DNA from: Acridotheres tristis
Taxonomy: Eukaryota; Chordata; Aves; Passeriformes; Sturnidae
Assembly (NCBI GenBank): GCA_037013685.1
Contig: CM072884.1
Coordinates: 1,488,001-1,552,000 of the forward strand
DNA: 64,000 bases
Reading direction: 5' to 3'
Positions 1 through 12,176 of this stretch are shown here, piece after piece; position 1 is the first letter of the stretch, and every line of letters begins with the position of its first letter. Position numbers and translations under genes: made by a program. Under the pieces are notes generated by a model. The model made no database searches. It saw only the letters and a program-made list of their open reading frames with translations, and had not been told where the DNA came from.

Positions 1-261
1 ATGAGGGGGAATGGCTTCAAACTGAAAGAAGTGGGTTTAGATGGGATGTTAGGAAGAAATTCCTCCCTGTGAGGGTGGGGAGGCCCTGGCACAGGGTGCC
101 CAGAGTTCCTGGATTTCCTGTCCCTGGAATTATTTAAAACCAGCTTGGATAGAGCTCTGAGCAACGTGGGATCATGGAAATTGTCCCTGCCCATGGCACA
201 GGGTTGGAGCTGGAGGATCTTTGAGGTCCCTTCCAACCCAAACCATTCTGGGATTCCATGA
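1..261 (+). mobile_element. CR1 LINE 3' fragment, cut by left window edge
   Basis: This is a non-LTR retrotransposon remnant of the avian CR1 family. It contains, in order, the 'ggtttagatgggat' block (about 34-47), 'gagggtgggg' (70-79), 'ccctggcacagggtgccc' (83-101), the 'tccctgcccatggcac' block near 183-198, and the tail 'aaccattctgggattcc' ending near 261. Only the 3' UTR-like end is present inside the window. The 5' limit lies at or beyond base 1, so its true length is unknown. It has no coding capacity. Base changes against the familiar CR1 pattern (for example 'gagttcctggatttcctg' where most copies have 'gagaagctgtggctg') suggest an old copy. Confidence 0.93.
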
Positions 262-929
262 CAGAAATTCAAACGATGAATTAATGAGAAATATCAACAT
301 CAAGCTTGTCCAAACACCCAGCAGTCACTGTTATCTCTCCCCTATCTTTTTGCCACTCTTTATTCCAATGGCAAGAATAAATCCTGGACAGCAGACCTGT
401 TCTCATTCCTTCTCAACTTAAATTGTTTCTGTCAGGAAAACTTTTTCCCCTTTTATGGCAATTTTTTTCCAGGTTTTCCCTGTGTTGTTTATGGACAGAA
501 TGAACACAGCTGCACATGCAGGCATGACTGCAAGTCAGGCATCCAAGCTCCCTGCCTCCTTACGAGCCTGCCTGTGCCAAAGGGCTTTGGTGCACAAGCT
601 GTTTGTTGACAGACATAAGGAGGTGGAGGTTTGAAAATTCTTGCAGATATTGTTACACTGTACCAGGAATATCTGTCAACAATCAGGAAAAATCCTACAG
701 ACCCAAGGTCTGCTCCTCGAAAATGATTGACAGAAACTTCACAGAAGCTTTGGTAAAGTTTGGTTAAAGAAGACACAGCTATTTACAGGCTGAAAGGATA
801 TTATGCTTTTAAAGGTCTGATTTGAGAAACAGCCCTAAATGTAATTGCTTTTCTGAATAAGTGTAAATGTAGATAAAACTCCAAGCTAGTAAAATGAAAA
901 CAATCCAATAGCCCCAACCTGCCCTAAGC

Positions 930-973
930 CTCTCATCCCCTTTGGTTTCATCTACAGCTCTAGGGGATGAGAG
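930..973. other. Perfect 12-bp inverted repeat (stem-loop)
   Basis: The left arm CTCTCATCCCCT (930-941) is the exact reverse complement of the right arm AGGGGATGAGAG (962-973). A 20-base loop separates them. The next outward pair (929/974) and the first inward pair (942/961) do not match, so the stem is 12 bp. A perfect 12-bp stem with a loop this short is expected roughly 0.1 times per 64 kb of random sequence. It does not match a microRNA I know, and the stem is shorter than a normal pre-miRNA. Its function is unknown. Confidence 0.85.
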
Positions 974-3162
974 AGGAGAGATTGTGAAAAGACAGCATGG
1001 GTTTGGCACAGCCACAGCTTTAAAAACTCTTGATATTTGTCTTGAAAATGAAAAGTATAGGCTGCTGCCACTCAGTAGCTGGATTTTGCTAGGAAAACTA
1101 TAATCACCCATCCTACTTTTCTTCTGTTGGCTTCATTGTCAGGAGGTTCTCCAGTTCAAGGCTTTGGTTTTGCAAGGAATGCAGCGACAACTCTCAAGGG
1201 CAGGGCTATAAAAGCAGCAGATACTCCATGCCACAGACTCATTTTTCATCTGAGAAGAAACTTTCTCCACAAGAGACAAGGCTTGTGGTGCTACGAGGTG
1301 GTAATTAAGAAGAATGCAGACAGGAACTTATTATCTCTGTAACATAAGCAGGAGAACAGCAAAATTAAGTGGAGGGAGGACTAGTAAAAGTAAGAGTGAA
1401 GGAGACCATTTTCAACGTCCTGAGGTTATTACATTTCTACCACAAATCTTTAAAAAAGCAGTTCCCTACACAGGTATTAGCATTTCTCAGATCAAGTGGC
1501 CAGCTCCTCACATCTATTGCACAGAGATGTCACTGTTGGTTTTCATTAGCTGGAGATGCAGGCAAAAAAAAATCAAAGTAGGGCTTAAGTGGGGTTTAAG
1601 ACGGGTCTAAGCTCCTTGCAAAGCCTGAGGAACAGCTGGCATGCAATGTAAGCATTGTTCATCCAGCATGGAACAGTCCTAGGTCTTCTCCCCTTACAGG
1701 AACTCCCTCCTGAAGAGCCTGTTAGTCCCTGCAGGGGCACTGAGCACCAGGAACAGCACGAGAACCATAAAAAACATCACTGAAACGTGCACTGGGCTGT
1801 GAAAATACCCACGTGGGACACTGAAGCCTTGCAAATAGTAAAAAAAAACCACTCAAAAAAGTGGATTAGAATAGTAGGAGTGATCCTAATGCTCTGAAGG
1901 GTTCCCTCTGTCTTTAGCACTGCAATGGAATTTTGTGTGTCCCTAAGACTCCTACCAAAGCATGCTCCAATGCCATGTTTTTTCACATGTACCCATCTCA
2001 TGCTTTTAATAATTGGAGGACATAATTGCACATCTTTGATGTGTAAAACTCAGTTGAAAGTAACAATTTACACTTGAAACAGACCCCAGGAATTCCTCCC
2101 CTCTCTCACCCTCTTGTACTGAAATTGTGGCGTGTTAAGAATCATCTAAGAAAAACTCAGGCCATGAATAGTGATAAAATATCTGCTGCTTTTCTTTAAT
2201 GCTATTCTGGTCCTACCAAAGTGCAGCTTAAAATACCACCTTTTTTTTTTTCCCTTCTCTTGGTTTAAGTCAGAAGTGCAATGGCATTTGAGCTCCTTTT
2301 TCAAAGACTTGTAATTACCCAGATGATAAAGCTGGACACTGTGGCAAAAGGCAGAATGGAAGGAATGTGTTTCACTTCTCACCTGTCTTTCCCAAAATGT
2401 GCTGGCAGCCAAGGATGATATTTGAGACTGTTTCAAAAGAATGCTTCTCTTCTCTAATAAAAGGAAGCTTTATTCGGATACTCTTTTTAATTCCAAGGTC
2501 CAAAAGAGGCCAAGCTCTCAACATCCTCAGAAGCTTAGCTGGATTGAAATGGAAATGTTAGAGCCAGCACATGTGTTGCTACTTCTTTTGACTCAATAAT
2601 TTTAAAAGAAAAATACAAAAAAAAATCATTACTGAATCTGCTAAAGGGCTCAGTTTTGCCTGGTCCTCGGTGACCTGAAACTCCCGGAAGGCAACAGAGT
2701 GGAGTTCTCAGCCCCTTTTGGGATTCTCCATGTGCCCCTGCCAAGCACGTGATTTCCTGACATCTGCTGAAGCAGCAGTACCTGCAAAGCCATGACACTG
2801 CTTGAGGTACTGCGAGAGTGCTGGAATCCAGCCCTTTGCAGATGAACATCACAAATATCCCAATATTTCAACTAACTCCTGACATCTGCAGACAGCAGAA
2901 CCTCTCAGCCTTGCAGCACTGGGCAGGAACAAGCCCAGAAATACTAAATAGAGGTAATACAAGCACAGAAATAATAAATCCTTACATTTAAATGGAAGCA
3001 GACATGGTGTTTATCTTGCTCAGCCTTACCCTCCAAATTTCAAGTCACTGCAGTGCCTTGCAAACAAATCTGTTGCCCTTGCAAGAGATTGTTCAAGACC
3101 AAAGAGCAAGTCCTGATATTTAATCTGACTTGGAAATTACCTCCCTAAGCTTTCTTTGGGAG

Positions 3163-3175
3163 AAAAAAAAAAAAA
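3163..3175. repeat. A13 homopolymer
   Basis: An uninterrupted run of 13 A in unique sequence, not attached to a recognisable retroposon. Confidence 0.95.
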
Positions 3176-3480
3176 GTCACAAAATCATCTACTGCAGACA
3201 CCACTCTGTATAAGATAACATTTACATAGGTCACTGAGAAATGTCTCAAGATTCACCAGTGCATCTCTTTGTTTTTGGTTTCCCACACCTCCATCCCTTC
3301 AGAAAGTTGTGAGTTTTCACAGAAAACACCCAAGCCCTGTGAACATGTGCTTGCCTTCTAAAGAAATAACAACAACAAGAAAAGTTCTTAAAAACCCCAA
3401 ATGCTTTCAGCTGAGAACTCATTTTTGCATGGTTTCCACAGATTTAAACTGTCTATGTTTTCTTTATGGCTGCCAGCATC

Positions 3481-3535
3481 TTCCTTTTATTTCTTTTTAT
3501 TTTTCTTTTCTTTCTTCTATTTTTTTTTTTTTTTT
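3481..3535. repeat. T-rich low-complexity tract ending in T16
   Basis: A pyrimidine tract of T-runs broken by C or A, ending in 16 consecutive T (3520-3535). It is followed directly by GCCCAG, so it resembles a strong plus-strand polypyrimidine tract and AG. No open frame of interest follows, and I treat it as simple sequence. Confidence 0.9.
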
Positions 3536-5302
3536 GCCCAGAAACCCATCCTAGTTTAGTTCAAATAAAACCCATGACGTACATGTAGGGACTGAGAAAC
3601 CCTTTCCTTACAGAGCCAAACTAATGTAAAGTAGTCAGAAAGCATTAAAAATGTTTTTAAAACAGCACTAAAACGTATTTGCAGAAATGCCAAAGAATTT
3701 CTTCTCTGCTGGGGAGTTTAAGGGTTCAATTTAAACCCTTTAATAACTATCTCATGATCACTGTTATTTTTGTTTTAAGCTTGCTACTGAGCACTTATTA
3801 CCCTATAATGCACTTTCATAACTAAAATCCTTGTCAAGGGCTACATTTTCCTGTGTATTATCTGTTTCCTTCCTTCATTTCACCTCCACCTTTTCTTGAG
3901 GCAGTTGTGTTGCACCAGGCACCCTGTGAGTGGGACTGCTCTGCTGTGTCCCTTCCAGAGGAGCCTGAGATTTGAATATTTTCTCTTCCTTTCCCTCTCT
4001 GCTTTTGCAAGTCTTTCCTCTCACCATCCCTTCCAGCTCCAGATGTTCTTGTCCTATTATTCCTTCTTTTTCTCCTCTGGATTTCTATGCAGTTACCAAT
4101 GAATTTAAAATATAATGTCACTGTAGGTCTCCTTGTGATAGAGTGACCAACATCAAGCACTGTCCCAGGGAAACAAAGTCATACTCCTTCTTCCAGAGTG
4201 GTGGATCCTCAAAAAACCACAGAAAGCTGGACAATAAAACACCTGGAGCTACATGCACATTGCTGGTTTAATTCAAACACCAATTAGTGACATTCAAAAT
4301 GAAAAAAAAAAAACCCAAACCTTCAGGAGTAACTGCACCTCTGTGCCACTGGAAATGCTTTGGGGTAGCTGGGATGCCTCTGCAGGGTTGACAGCACCAG
4401 CAAAGGTCCTTTGGGAAATTTGTGTCCTTTTGGATCAGCAGAGAGAGGCCAGGTGGGATCCCCAGGGCATCTCAGATGTCCCTAAACACCTGTGTTTTGG
4501 CACCTGAAGGGCAGCACTCCCATTCCAGAAGACTGTTCCTGATTAAACTGACACTGATGCCACTCCTGATAGAGCTCAGGAGATAAGGACCAGTTTTTCA
4601 ACTTCAGCCTGTAAAGAACTACTCTGAAATTGAAAAAAAATCTCACCAGATTTCTAAATATATAAAGCAACCTCACTTCTTCTTTGAAATCATTATACTT
4701 TATAAAAATCGACTCACAATCTTGTTCCAATTTCTTGGGTTTGTTTCTAATGTGTTAAGCCATTTTTGCTGTGTTTCCCAACTTTTCTACAATTCTAAAT
4801 GCTTGGAAATTCTTCTTTGTTTACTGTTGGTGTTCTAGGACGTGCATGGTTTTATGAGATACAAGTTTAAAAACTAAAAATTGCAAAACTTCCAGTATGA
4901 AACATACAAAAAACCCCACGAATCTTTGCAACCCTGGAGCTGTCCTGATTAAACCAGACTTTGTAAAATTCAAGACTTAGAAGAACTGGATGTGTTAGAA
5001 CATGATTTTCAGGAAAGCTTGCATTTGCTATGGAGGTTTTGTTAAAACTTTATGCCAGGTTTTATTACCTATAAGTAAAATGCAATTAAATGACTGTTGG
5101 AGTGAAAGTGGGTCTAGTAAATAATCACTTCTAATTCTGATTATTTCAAGAAGGAGCAGAACAAATTGCAGCAGTCTTGGGCTGGTAGCATCCACTTTTC
5201 ATTTGTATTTGCTACCTCTGCAGCAGACTTATGGAGGATACTTATGAAACTGCAAAGTCAGAACAACATGAACTTTTAAGAGCATTTTAAAAAGCTGAAA
5301 GA

Positions 5303-5316
5303 TTTTTTTTTTTTTT
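5303..5316. repeat. T14 homopolymer
   Basis: A run of 14 T in AT-rich unique sequence. It could be the reversed poly(A) of an old minus-strand retroposon, but no body is recognisable next to it. Confidence 0.93.
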
Positions 5317-6829
5317 CCAATGAATCAAAATTAAAAACAGGATGTGTGGAAACTGCCAAGGAGGCCCAGAAAACCCCCTCACTTTATAACTCCTGCCTTG
5401 CTGCCAGGGCTTGTATCAAGAAATCTTTTTATCAGACAGGTGGCCCGAACAAAGAAGGGGCATTTGATGGTAATCTAATCTCTGAGAGTTTTCAGTTGCA
5501 GAGAAAGATGAGAATTATTCAAGAAAAACCACTTCACCAAGAAAACTAAGTGGGGATCAAAAAAAAATCTATTTAAAACTAAACCTAAACCATGCTAAAT
5601 AATGAGCATAAAATGCTGTGTGAAGCTGCACTAGAAACAGTGTTTACTGTTTAAAAAATCACTTTCATTAAAAGGAATTTCTCAAATTGCCAGCCTGCCT
5701 AACTCCAAGAAGAATAAAAGTTATCAAGATTGCCTTGCTTTTGAGTGAAGCATCGTCAGCTTTTCTATTACAAAAATTACTTTAAATTTGGATTGTGTTG
5801 CTTTCTATGAATTCCTGGGATATATGGTGGGCTGGGAAAGGAGAAGCTCTTGCAGCCACTGAATCACATTTCTGACCAAAACAATTAAATCATATCTGCA
5901 CGACCTTATTCTTCATCTATTTTTCACTTGCCTTCAGCATAGACAGAGCCTTAGGAGTATGGCTGTAACATCTAAAAAAAATTATTAAAGCACGTTATTT
6001 TAAAGCTCTCTTACATTTTTGCCACCTTGCTACTGCCTCCCTCAGTTATTTGATACACACTTGATGTAAAACAGTTATAAGGAGAAGAAAAATATAACAC
6101 AAATTGGCTCTAGCAGACAAGCTCAACTCTGTTCCCACATAATTGGACTTTGAATCACTCAAACCCATCTGCCCCGAGCCCCTGTTGCTATTTTTTTAGA
6201 GTATTTGCCTTTTTTGTGACTGTCTCATAGAAACGAAAATGGGAAAACATTGCAATTTTAGATTTTTCCTACAAGGTCCCTCATTTATGATTCTATTCTT
6301 ACTCCAGAACCTACAAACCCTTTTCTATTCTATTTTACTCTTAGAAAAACTTATTGGAGACCCTTCTCCAGATGCTGAAGCAGCAGCAGAAGAAACTGAT
6401 GTTTTATAAAAAAAGAGTCAAAGAATCAAACTAGACTAACCTAAAAATATTCTCCCTCTCTTTTAGTTAGAGCAAACTTGCACATATCTCTTAAGAATAT
6501 ACCCTTTGTTTTTAAACAAAGAAAATTACCTTCCAGCAAGCTCAGAAAATTCAAGATCATTTACATCTTGCTTTACATCATCTTTTAATGCTGTAAGATG
6601 AGAAGAAAATAGTGTCTGCTACACAGAGCTCTATGTGAGAGCCTCTGCATTTGTTCTCCTACGACAGCCACTGTAAAATGATCCCTCTGCTCATGACTGG
6701 GAAGTTCTGAAAGCCCAATTTTCTTCCTCCTCAAGTCCTTCACTGTTCATTTGCTGCAAAATCCAACTTGCAGTGATGTTGCTTGGTAAAAGTGCAAGGA
6801 AAGGATTTGGAGTAGGTTTTAGGTGAATT

Positions 6830-7030
6830 GCTTTGCGTGCCCTGCTGTAGTTTGTTGGAAGACTCTTCTCATTATGCCGGGTTTTATCTCAGCTATTAAC
6901 ATTTATCAGCGGGTACTTGATAGAAAGATTGCTCCTGAATAATGAGCAGGATGAAAGGCCCGTTTGTGTCTCTCATATCAAGCACTCTGGAGATCTCTTG
7001 CAAACTAATTACCTTGATGAGAGCAGCCTG
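6830..7030. promoter_or_regulatory. Candidate conserved non-coding block with GATA cores
   Basis: This 200-bp unique block differs in texture from its flanks. It has no simple sequence and retains several CpGs. Three GATA cores lie within about 40 bp (TATC at 6885-6888, TATC at 6904-6907, GATA at 6919-6922), and a homeodomain-type TAATTA lies at 7006-7011. This combination is typical of distal enhancers near developmental genes. Single motifs this short are common by chance, so the call rests on clustering and texture only. No orthologous sequence was compared. Confidence 0.2.
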
Positions 7031-7609
7031 CAAACACAAAGCACTCCAAAAACCCGGGCTCATATTTCTCAATTTGTATGAAAATGCACTCGAACCTTAG
7101 CCTTAAACGAACTCTGCTTTAATTTACACCTAAATATACACCAAGAATAACTACTCCAGCTCCAGTGCTGCTTTGTTCAATCCCAGGGATCTTCCCAAAC
7201 AGATGTAATTGGAAGGCTCAGGGCTTCATTGGTTACCTCAACATCAACATGCTCATGAATCATCACTGTCAGAGCCCTCAAATTACACACAACTAAGGCT
7301 CCTTTTCCTTCTCATCCTGATCCCACACTGCTGTGATCTGATGGATTCTGATCTGAAGGAAGAGCGTTTTTAGACCAGAAATGTCACAGTGGCTCTGAGC
7401 CAAGGCCCTTCTGATAGAAGGCAAAATGCACAATGAACAGCTGACATTCGTTGTACTTGAAGTAAGTCCAAAGCAATTTAATACAAGGCTGTGAGCATAA
7501 ATTATGATAAAGTAACATTGCTGATTTAAAAATCCTTGTATCAAATCAAAGCTTGTAGCCTTTCAGGAATTTTGGATTTACAGAATAAACTGGAAAGGAA
7601 ATAATTCCT
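7031..7609. other. Unique non-coding stretch, nothing recognised
   Basis: Unique sequence without a credible open frame, RNA gene or repeat. Confidence 0.55.
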
Positions 7610-7744
7610 AAAGTGTTCCAGGGCAGGTTGAAGGAGGCTCTGAGCATCCTGGTCTAGTGAAAGGTGTCCATTGGCAGGGGGGGTTGCAAAATGGATCTTG
7701 AAGGGTTCTTCCAACGCAAATTTTTCTGTGATTCTATTATTCTA
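7610..7744 (+). mobile_element. CR1 LINE 3' end, short and diverged
   Basis: This is the last part of a CR1 element. It contains 'agtgttccagggcaggttg' (about 7611-7630), then 'tctgagcatcctggtctag', 'aaggtgtccattggcaggg', 'gatcttgaagggttcttcc' and the tail 'tgtgattctattattcta' ending near 7744. The body is truncated to about 135 bp. The tail contains the ATTCTAT-type short repeat that marks the CR1 3' terminus, which fixes the plus orientation. There is no coding content. Confidence 0.88.
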
Positions 7745-8013
7745 CAGAAAATTTCCTTTCTGACTGATTTTCCCTGCAGTGACATGATTTTCTCCCTCAG
7801 GTCTTGCATCTCCCTTCTGTGTCTTGAACTCCCCGTAGCAGAAACTGCACAACAATACCCCAGCACAGTAAAAGGAAAACATTTCTGCAAACAGTAGCAA
7901 GTTATTTGATTAAAAGTCCAGATACTGGTAGTACTATCGAGCTGCTAGAGGAGGACAAGAACACGTTGGGGTTTTTTTGTTTTACAGCAGTACAAAACCA
8001 TTATTCCTTATGG

Positions 8014-8335
8014 AGGAGCACAGGAATTCCATGGCAGCAGGAGAGCCAGGGCAAGAGGCAGCTGAAAGGGTGGTTCCGTGGCTGGCAAGGGGAGAATCCC
8101 TGGGAGCAGGAGAGGAAGGAACTGCTGAGAGAACTTCCTGGCATTCAGTGAGAGCCTCAACAGATCAGGGAGTGAAGGGGAAGGCAGGGAAGGGCCTGAG
8201 CAGCCAGGTTTGCCAGGCAGAGCGAGCAGCTTGAGAGAGGATTTTGGCAGAAAGTGCTTGTGCACATATGCATTCAAGAGGAGGGAGAGCTGTGATGGGG
8301 AGAGATGAGGGGAGAGAGAGAAAAGCTGTTTAGCC
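8014..8335. other. Purine-rich strand-skewed block
   Basis: The plus strand is dominated by GGA, GAG and GGGA words, with dense tracts near 8100-8125, 8170-8190 and 8279-8325. Few TTA, CTA or TCA triplets occur, so the opposite strand is depleted of stop codons and gives a spurious long frame. It is not a clean tandem repeat. Confidence 0.7.
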
Positions 8336-8817
8336 AGTGGAACAAGGTCTTGGAAATAGTTTGAAAGCAGAGTTGGACGTATGGGGTGATGGAGAAAGCA
8401 GTCACAGTTTTTTTCTAATCCAGTAGGATGGAAGGGCAGTAATATTTCTAACAGTGATAAAGAAGTAGGAACACAAAAGTGGGATAGAACCTTGGCCATG
8501 ACATATCCAGGATAAACACCTCAGGAGTAACTGTCAGGAATACAATGATAGGAAACAATGAAGGGAGGCAGTTAAAAAAAAAATAAATTCAGGGTTTGTC
8601 TTTTTTAGCGTCCATGTTTGCTTCAATTCCAAGTGGATAAGCAAAGAATCTGTTTGTCCATATTAGATCATGAAATCACAATGTTCTCCCTCATTAACTT
8701 CAGAAAGGGGGAGAAAGACAGAATGAGCAGCTTTGTGACAAAGGTGCTCTTGCTGTTGCCTTTGAATCAATAAGATTATTGTACCTGTCCAGTATATCCT
8801 GCACTGCACATTTTCAC

Positions 8818-8831
8818 TTTTTTTTTTTTTT
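8818..8831. repeat. T14 homopolymer
   Basis: A run of 14 T with no recognisable repeat body attached. Confidence 0.93.
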
Positions 8832-10617
8832 GGTTCAGCTAGGCAGGATTTCATTAATTTTCACATTTTCATGCTTAAGGTCTGCAAGATACACACCATG
8901 CTCCAGGATAAGAATTTCCTTCTAACCATCAACCAAGAGCACACATGGCACTTCACACAGCGCCTGTCAAAGCCAGTCAGAACCCGTTACACATTAAAGG
9001 GTGGCCAGATACTGTTTTCTTTAGGCACTCAATTAAAGGCAGGTGTCTGGCCCCTCATCAGTTCTAGGTGGTCTTTTCCTCTTGGGCTGTTTTCCTTTTC
9101 TTGGTGGTGACTCAAGTGCTTTCTTCACTTTTGAAATCTGTGAAACTCCCTACGATCATTTCATATTCTCTCTGGTTACATGTGCAAAAGTTTCCAAGGA
9201 ACAGGCAGGACTTGGTAAGTAATTTTTCTTTCTTCTTCTGCTAGGTATAGTTTTATTCCAAATTCCTAGTGGTGGTTAGTGATCTCAAAAGAAATGGAAT
9301 TACAGAAGCAGGACTGTGGATGGCAGGACAGGCCATTTTCCATGGATGAGTTCAGAGCACACTGAATTACATCTGCTGCTGCAAGACCCCAGAAATGGAA
9401 CAGTGATGAGGACTCCTGCTTTGTTTATCCTCCAGTTTTGGGACTTGAAATTTAACTCCTCTTGCTGTCTCTTCCTCTCCAGAAAAGCTGAGAAGGCACC
9501 ACGTGTTCGGATTTAGCCTCTTTTGGATATATTTGCACGAAATTCACATTGACTCTGGGATGTCTGCCAGGGTACATGCTGACAGAAGACAGCACAGACC
9601 TTGGGTTGATAATGAACCTCTCTACAGTCATCAATATTTTACATTAAATAATCATAGAGTGAGGTCGAGAACTGCAGAGGGTAAAGGGGCATAGAGGGAA
9701 AAGATCAAAAGATGCTCATGAGACTGTGTGAGGAAAAATGAATTTATCCAGTCTACTGGAGATAAGCTGCCAGCCTTGGGAAGACAATGCTCTTCAGGAA
9801 ACAGGCACCTGCTTGTGGTGGAGCCACATGAGCCTTGAATAAAAAGCACAAACACTTTCTCCAGCAAGTGTTTTGAGCAGTGGTGCAGAAGGAAGATTTG
9901 CCCAGTCTTTGTGCAGCTGTGCCTCAAAGGATGGAGCATAAGTGTGACAAGATCATGCTCTGGAATTGCAGAGCTCCCTCCTCCAAAGCTTCCTTGGAGC
10001 ACACAAGGAGAGAGCAGAGGTGGGGAACAGAGGGAGAAGGGTCTGGCTGAGTGTTCCAGGCGGTGGGGCAGGCACAGACCTGACACCCACCAGTGCAGGA
10101 CAAGCAGCTGCTGCATGTGCACGCTGTGCCCAGAGCCCATCAGAGCTGTCATGCATGTGCAGGCCATCTGTGGTGGAGTGATGGAGACAGGAGGGCCCCT
10201 CAGAGCACAGATGTCACAGCATTTAAAGGGTTTTTCCAGGGACAGCGTGGCCGTGGGAGCGTCCTGGGCTCTGGAAGGAGGTGGATGTTAAATGGTGCCC
10301 ACAAACACATCTGTTCTGAAAAGTGGGCAATTGTACATGCCAACAGCTCATTTAGACACACTAAAGTAGCCATTCCCTATCACATTTTTATACAATGCCA
10401 GCTGCTGGCATTTCTTGCTCTCCCACCATTACAGGGCACTGTTGGAGTGTAAGGAAAGCACAGCCAGTGGTCTAGTTCTAGTTGGAATTTAACCTGTACC
10501 TACTTGGGATGCTCCAGAACTGAGTGTAGTGAGATATTCCAGAATTTTGAAAAATGGGTAGGAAATTGCTTCTGCAGGCTCTGTAATTTAAAATCTAGGC
10601 TAATTACAGATTTGACA

Positions 10618-10775
10618 TGGTCTTGTCCAGTTGAATTTTAAAAATCTCTGAGGATAGAGAGACTTCACAGCCTCCCTGGGCACCTGTGCCAGTGCTTGAT
10701 GACTCTGAGAATGAAGCAGTCTAACACTCCTTTAAACAGGAAGGGAAGAACTTTAAGTCCCATTTTTACCCTGAT
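10618..10775 (-). mobile_element. CR1 LINE internal 3' region, minus strand, diverged
   Basis: The plus strand reads like a reversed CR1: 'ctctgaggatagagagactt' followed by 'cacagcctccctgggcacct', 'gtgccagtgcttgatgactc' and a degraded 'gaatgaagcagtctaacact'. This matches the usual reversed order of 'gagactccacaacctctctg', 'ggcagcctgtgccagtgctc' and so on. The CR1 3' tail proper is missing on the left, so this is an internal fragment. The right limit is vague and could reach about 10850. Confidence 0.72.
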
Positions 10776-12158
10776 AGTTTTTCTCCAGTTAAAATCTTGT
10801 ACTCTATTTATTCATTCTTTCACCATCAGGAAATGCAGGCTGCATTTAGCAATTCATATATAGACCCATTTCTGCACCATATCAGAGAAAGGTTATTATC
10901 AGGAAATATGAAGTGAGAGCCATGCCTAAGTATCAGAACAAAAGACAGATTTTAAACTTTTAAGCAATTACTTTTTCTTTTGAGAGGGGAATAATATCTG
11001 TATAATCTGAGCAAAGCACTGCACTACTTTCTCCTTTCTTTTTTTGCATGGAATTTCACAGATCTATCCTTACTCTCACTTTTAGCTTGGATTTATAGAC
11101 AGAGAAATGGAGTATTCCTTTACACAAGATTTTTCCAACTTCACAGGGACTTCATGAGTGTAAATGTAAGAATTTTTCTGTCCATAGCTCAGAGAAAAAT
11201 ATTTCTTAAAAAAACAATGTGTGCATTTTTTCCCTAGTATTCTACCTTTCCAGAATCCATTCAGGAAGATTTTGGAAGGGACAAACCCACCACTGAAACA
11301 AGCAGGAATTTATACCACTACTGATATCTTTGAAAATCTTTTTCCCTTTTCTCACAATTTGTTGCTACCTGTAATTCAAATCAGCTCCCTCAGCTGTGTT
11401 TTAGGTTTCATGAGATGGCAATGCTGCATCATGACACAAAGGCCTTGTCCTCTTGTTCCATCTGTTCAACACGACCTTAACCTGACATCAGAGAAGATGG
11501 AAATGATGTTACCTTAAACAAAGTTTTATCCTTTTAAACAACTGCAAAAAAAAGCCTTGGAGCTTGAGTGAATGCTTGTTTTTCACCCCAAAAGTGACTT
11601 TTTGCATGTGGCCTCTCATTATTAATCTTTGTAACACAGGTGTGATGCCCACACTGAAAGGTGACATCCCTCAGGCTACTGGGAATGTTTGAAGTAGGAG
11701 CAGAAGCAGGAGCCAGGTAAACAGAGACTATTTATACCCTGCTGGAGACAAGTCATAAGGCTGTAATGGACAGCTATAGACAGGCAATGACATAGTGACT
11801 AATGAAAAGAAATAGGAAAAAGCAATTGGAAAATTTTCATACTTATTCCTTCTATGAAAAATAAGTAGGAAAAACACTCTGCTAACTGGGAAAAAATGCA
11901 AATCTGAAAGGTGTCTGATATCCTTCCTGTTATGTTGAAAGAAGTGGGGAACTGGAAGCAAGTGAGAGGGGAAGAAAAAAACCCAAAGCAAATAATCAGC
12001 TTGTTTACAAGGAAGATCCCAGCAGCTGGATGAGCAGCAGGAATGGAACAGGACAGGATGGTCTGGCCCAAGCCCACACTCCCCACAGGCACAGCCTCCT
12101 CTAAGGAGTGACAGCATCCCCAGCCAGTGACCTCTTAGACAAAAATACAACTTCACTC

Positions 12159-12176
12159 CTCCCCGGGGCCGGGGAG
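12159..12176. other. GC-rich palindrome CTCCCCGG-GG-CCGGGGAG
   Basis: Two perfect 8-bp inverted arms (12159-12166 and 12169-12176) flank a 2-base GG centre. This is the most GC-dense short word in the window and holds two CCGG sites in an otherwise CpG-poor region. It is not a CpG island, as the surrounding 200 bp are ordinary. Confidence 0.85.

Larger units (their letters stand above)
262..6829. other. Unique non-coding stretch, no gene seen
   Basis: AT-rich unique sequence. Reading both strands I find only short random open frames and no recognisable protein, RNA gene or transposon. Annotated separately are a stem-loop at 930-973, an A-run at 3163-3175, a pyrimidine tract ending in T16 at 3481-3535, a pyrimidine-rich stretch at about 3970-4090 and a T14 run at 5303-5316. 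A somewhat GC-richer patch at about 2650-2850 contains no repeat that I recognise. Confidence 0.6.
7745..10617. other. Unique non-coding stretch with purine-skewed block
   Basis: No gene recognised. The segment at about 8014-8335 is strongly purine-rich on the plus strand, and this explains a long minus-strand open frame rich in Leu, Pro and Ser (8008-8499). A T14 run lies at 8818-8831. A moderately GC-rich patch at about 9950-10300 holds overlapping open frames up to 171 codons on the minus strand (9652-10167). Their translations are rich in His, Cys and Ser and show no domain. This patch may be an old degraded repeat. Confidence 0.5.

Noticed and set aside
3481..3545. Polypyrimidine tract with CCCAG as a splice acceptor
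   Set aside because: No protein-like frame follows, and the tract is simple T-rich sequence.
8008..8499. 163-codon minus-strand open frame rich in Leu, Pro and Ser
   Set aside because: It is explained by purine bias of the plus strand, which removes stop codons from the complement. The composition is low complexity.
9652..10167. 171-codon minus-strand open frame, the longest in the window
   Set aside because: It has no domain, an odd His/Cys/Ser-rich composition, overlapping frames of similar size on both strands in the same GC-richer patch, and no splice or promoter context.
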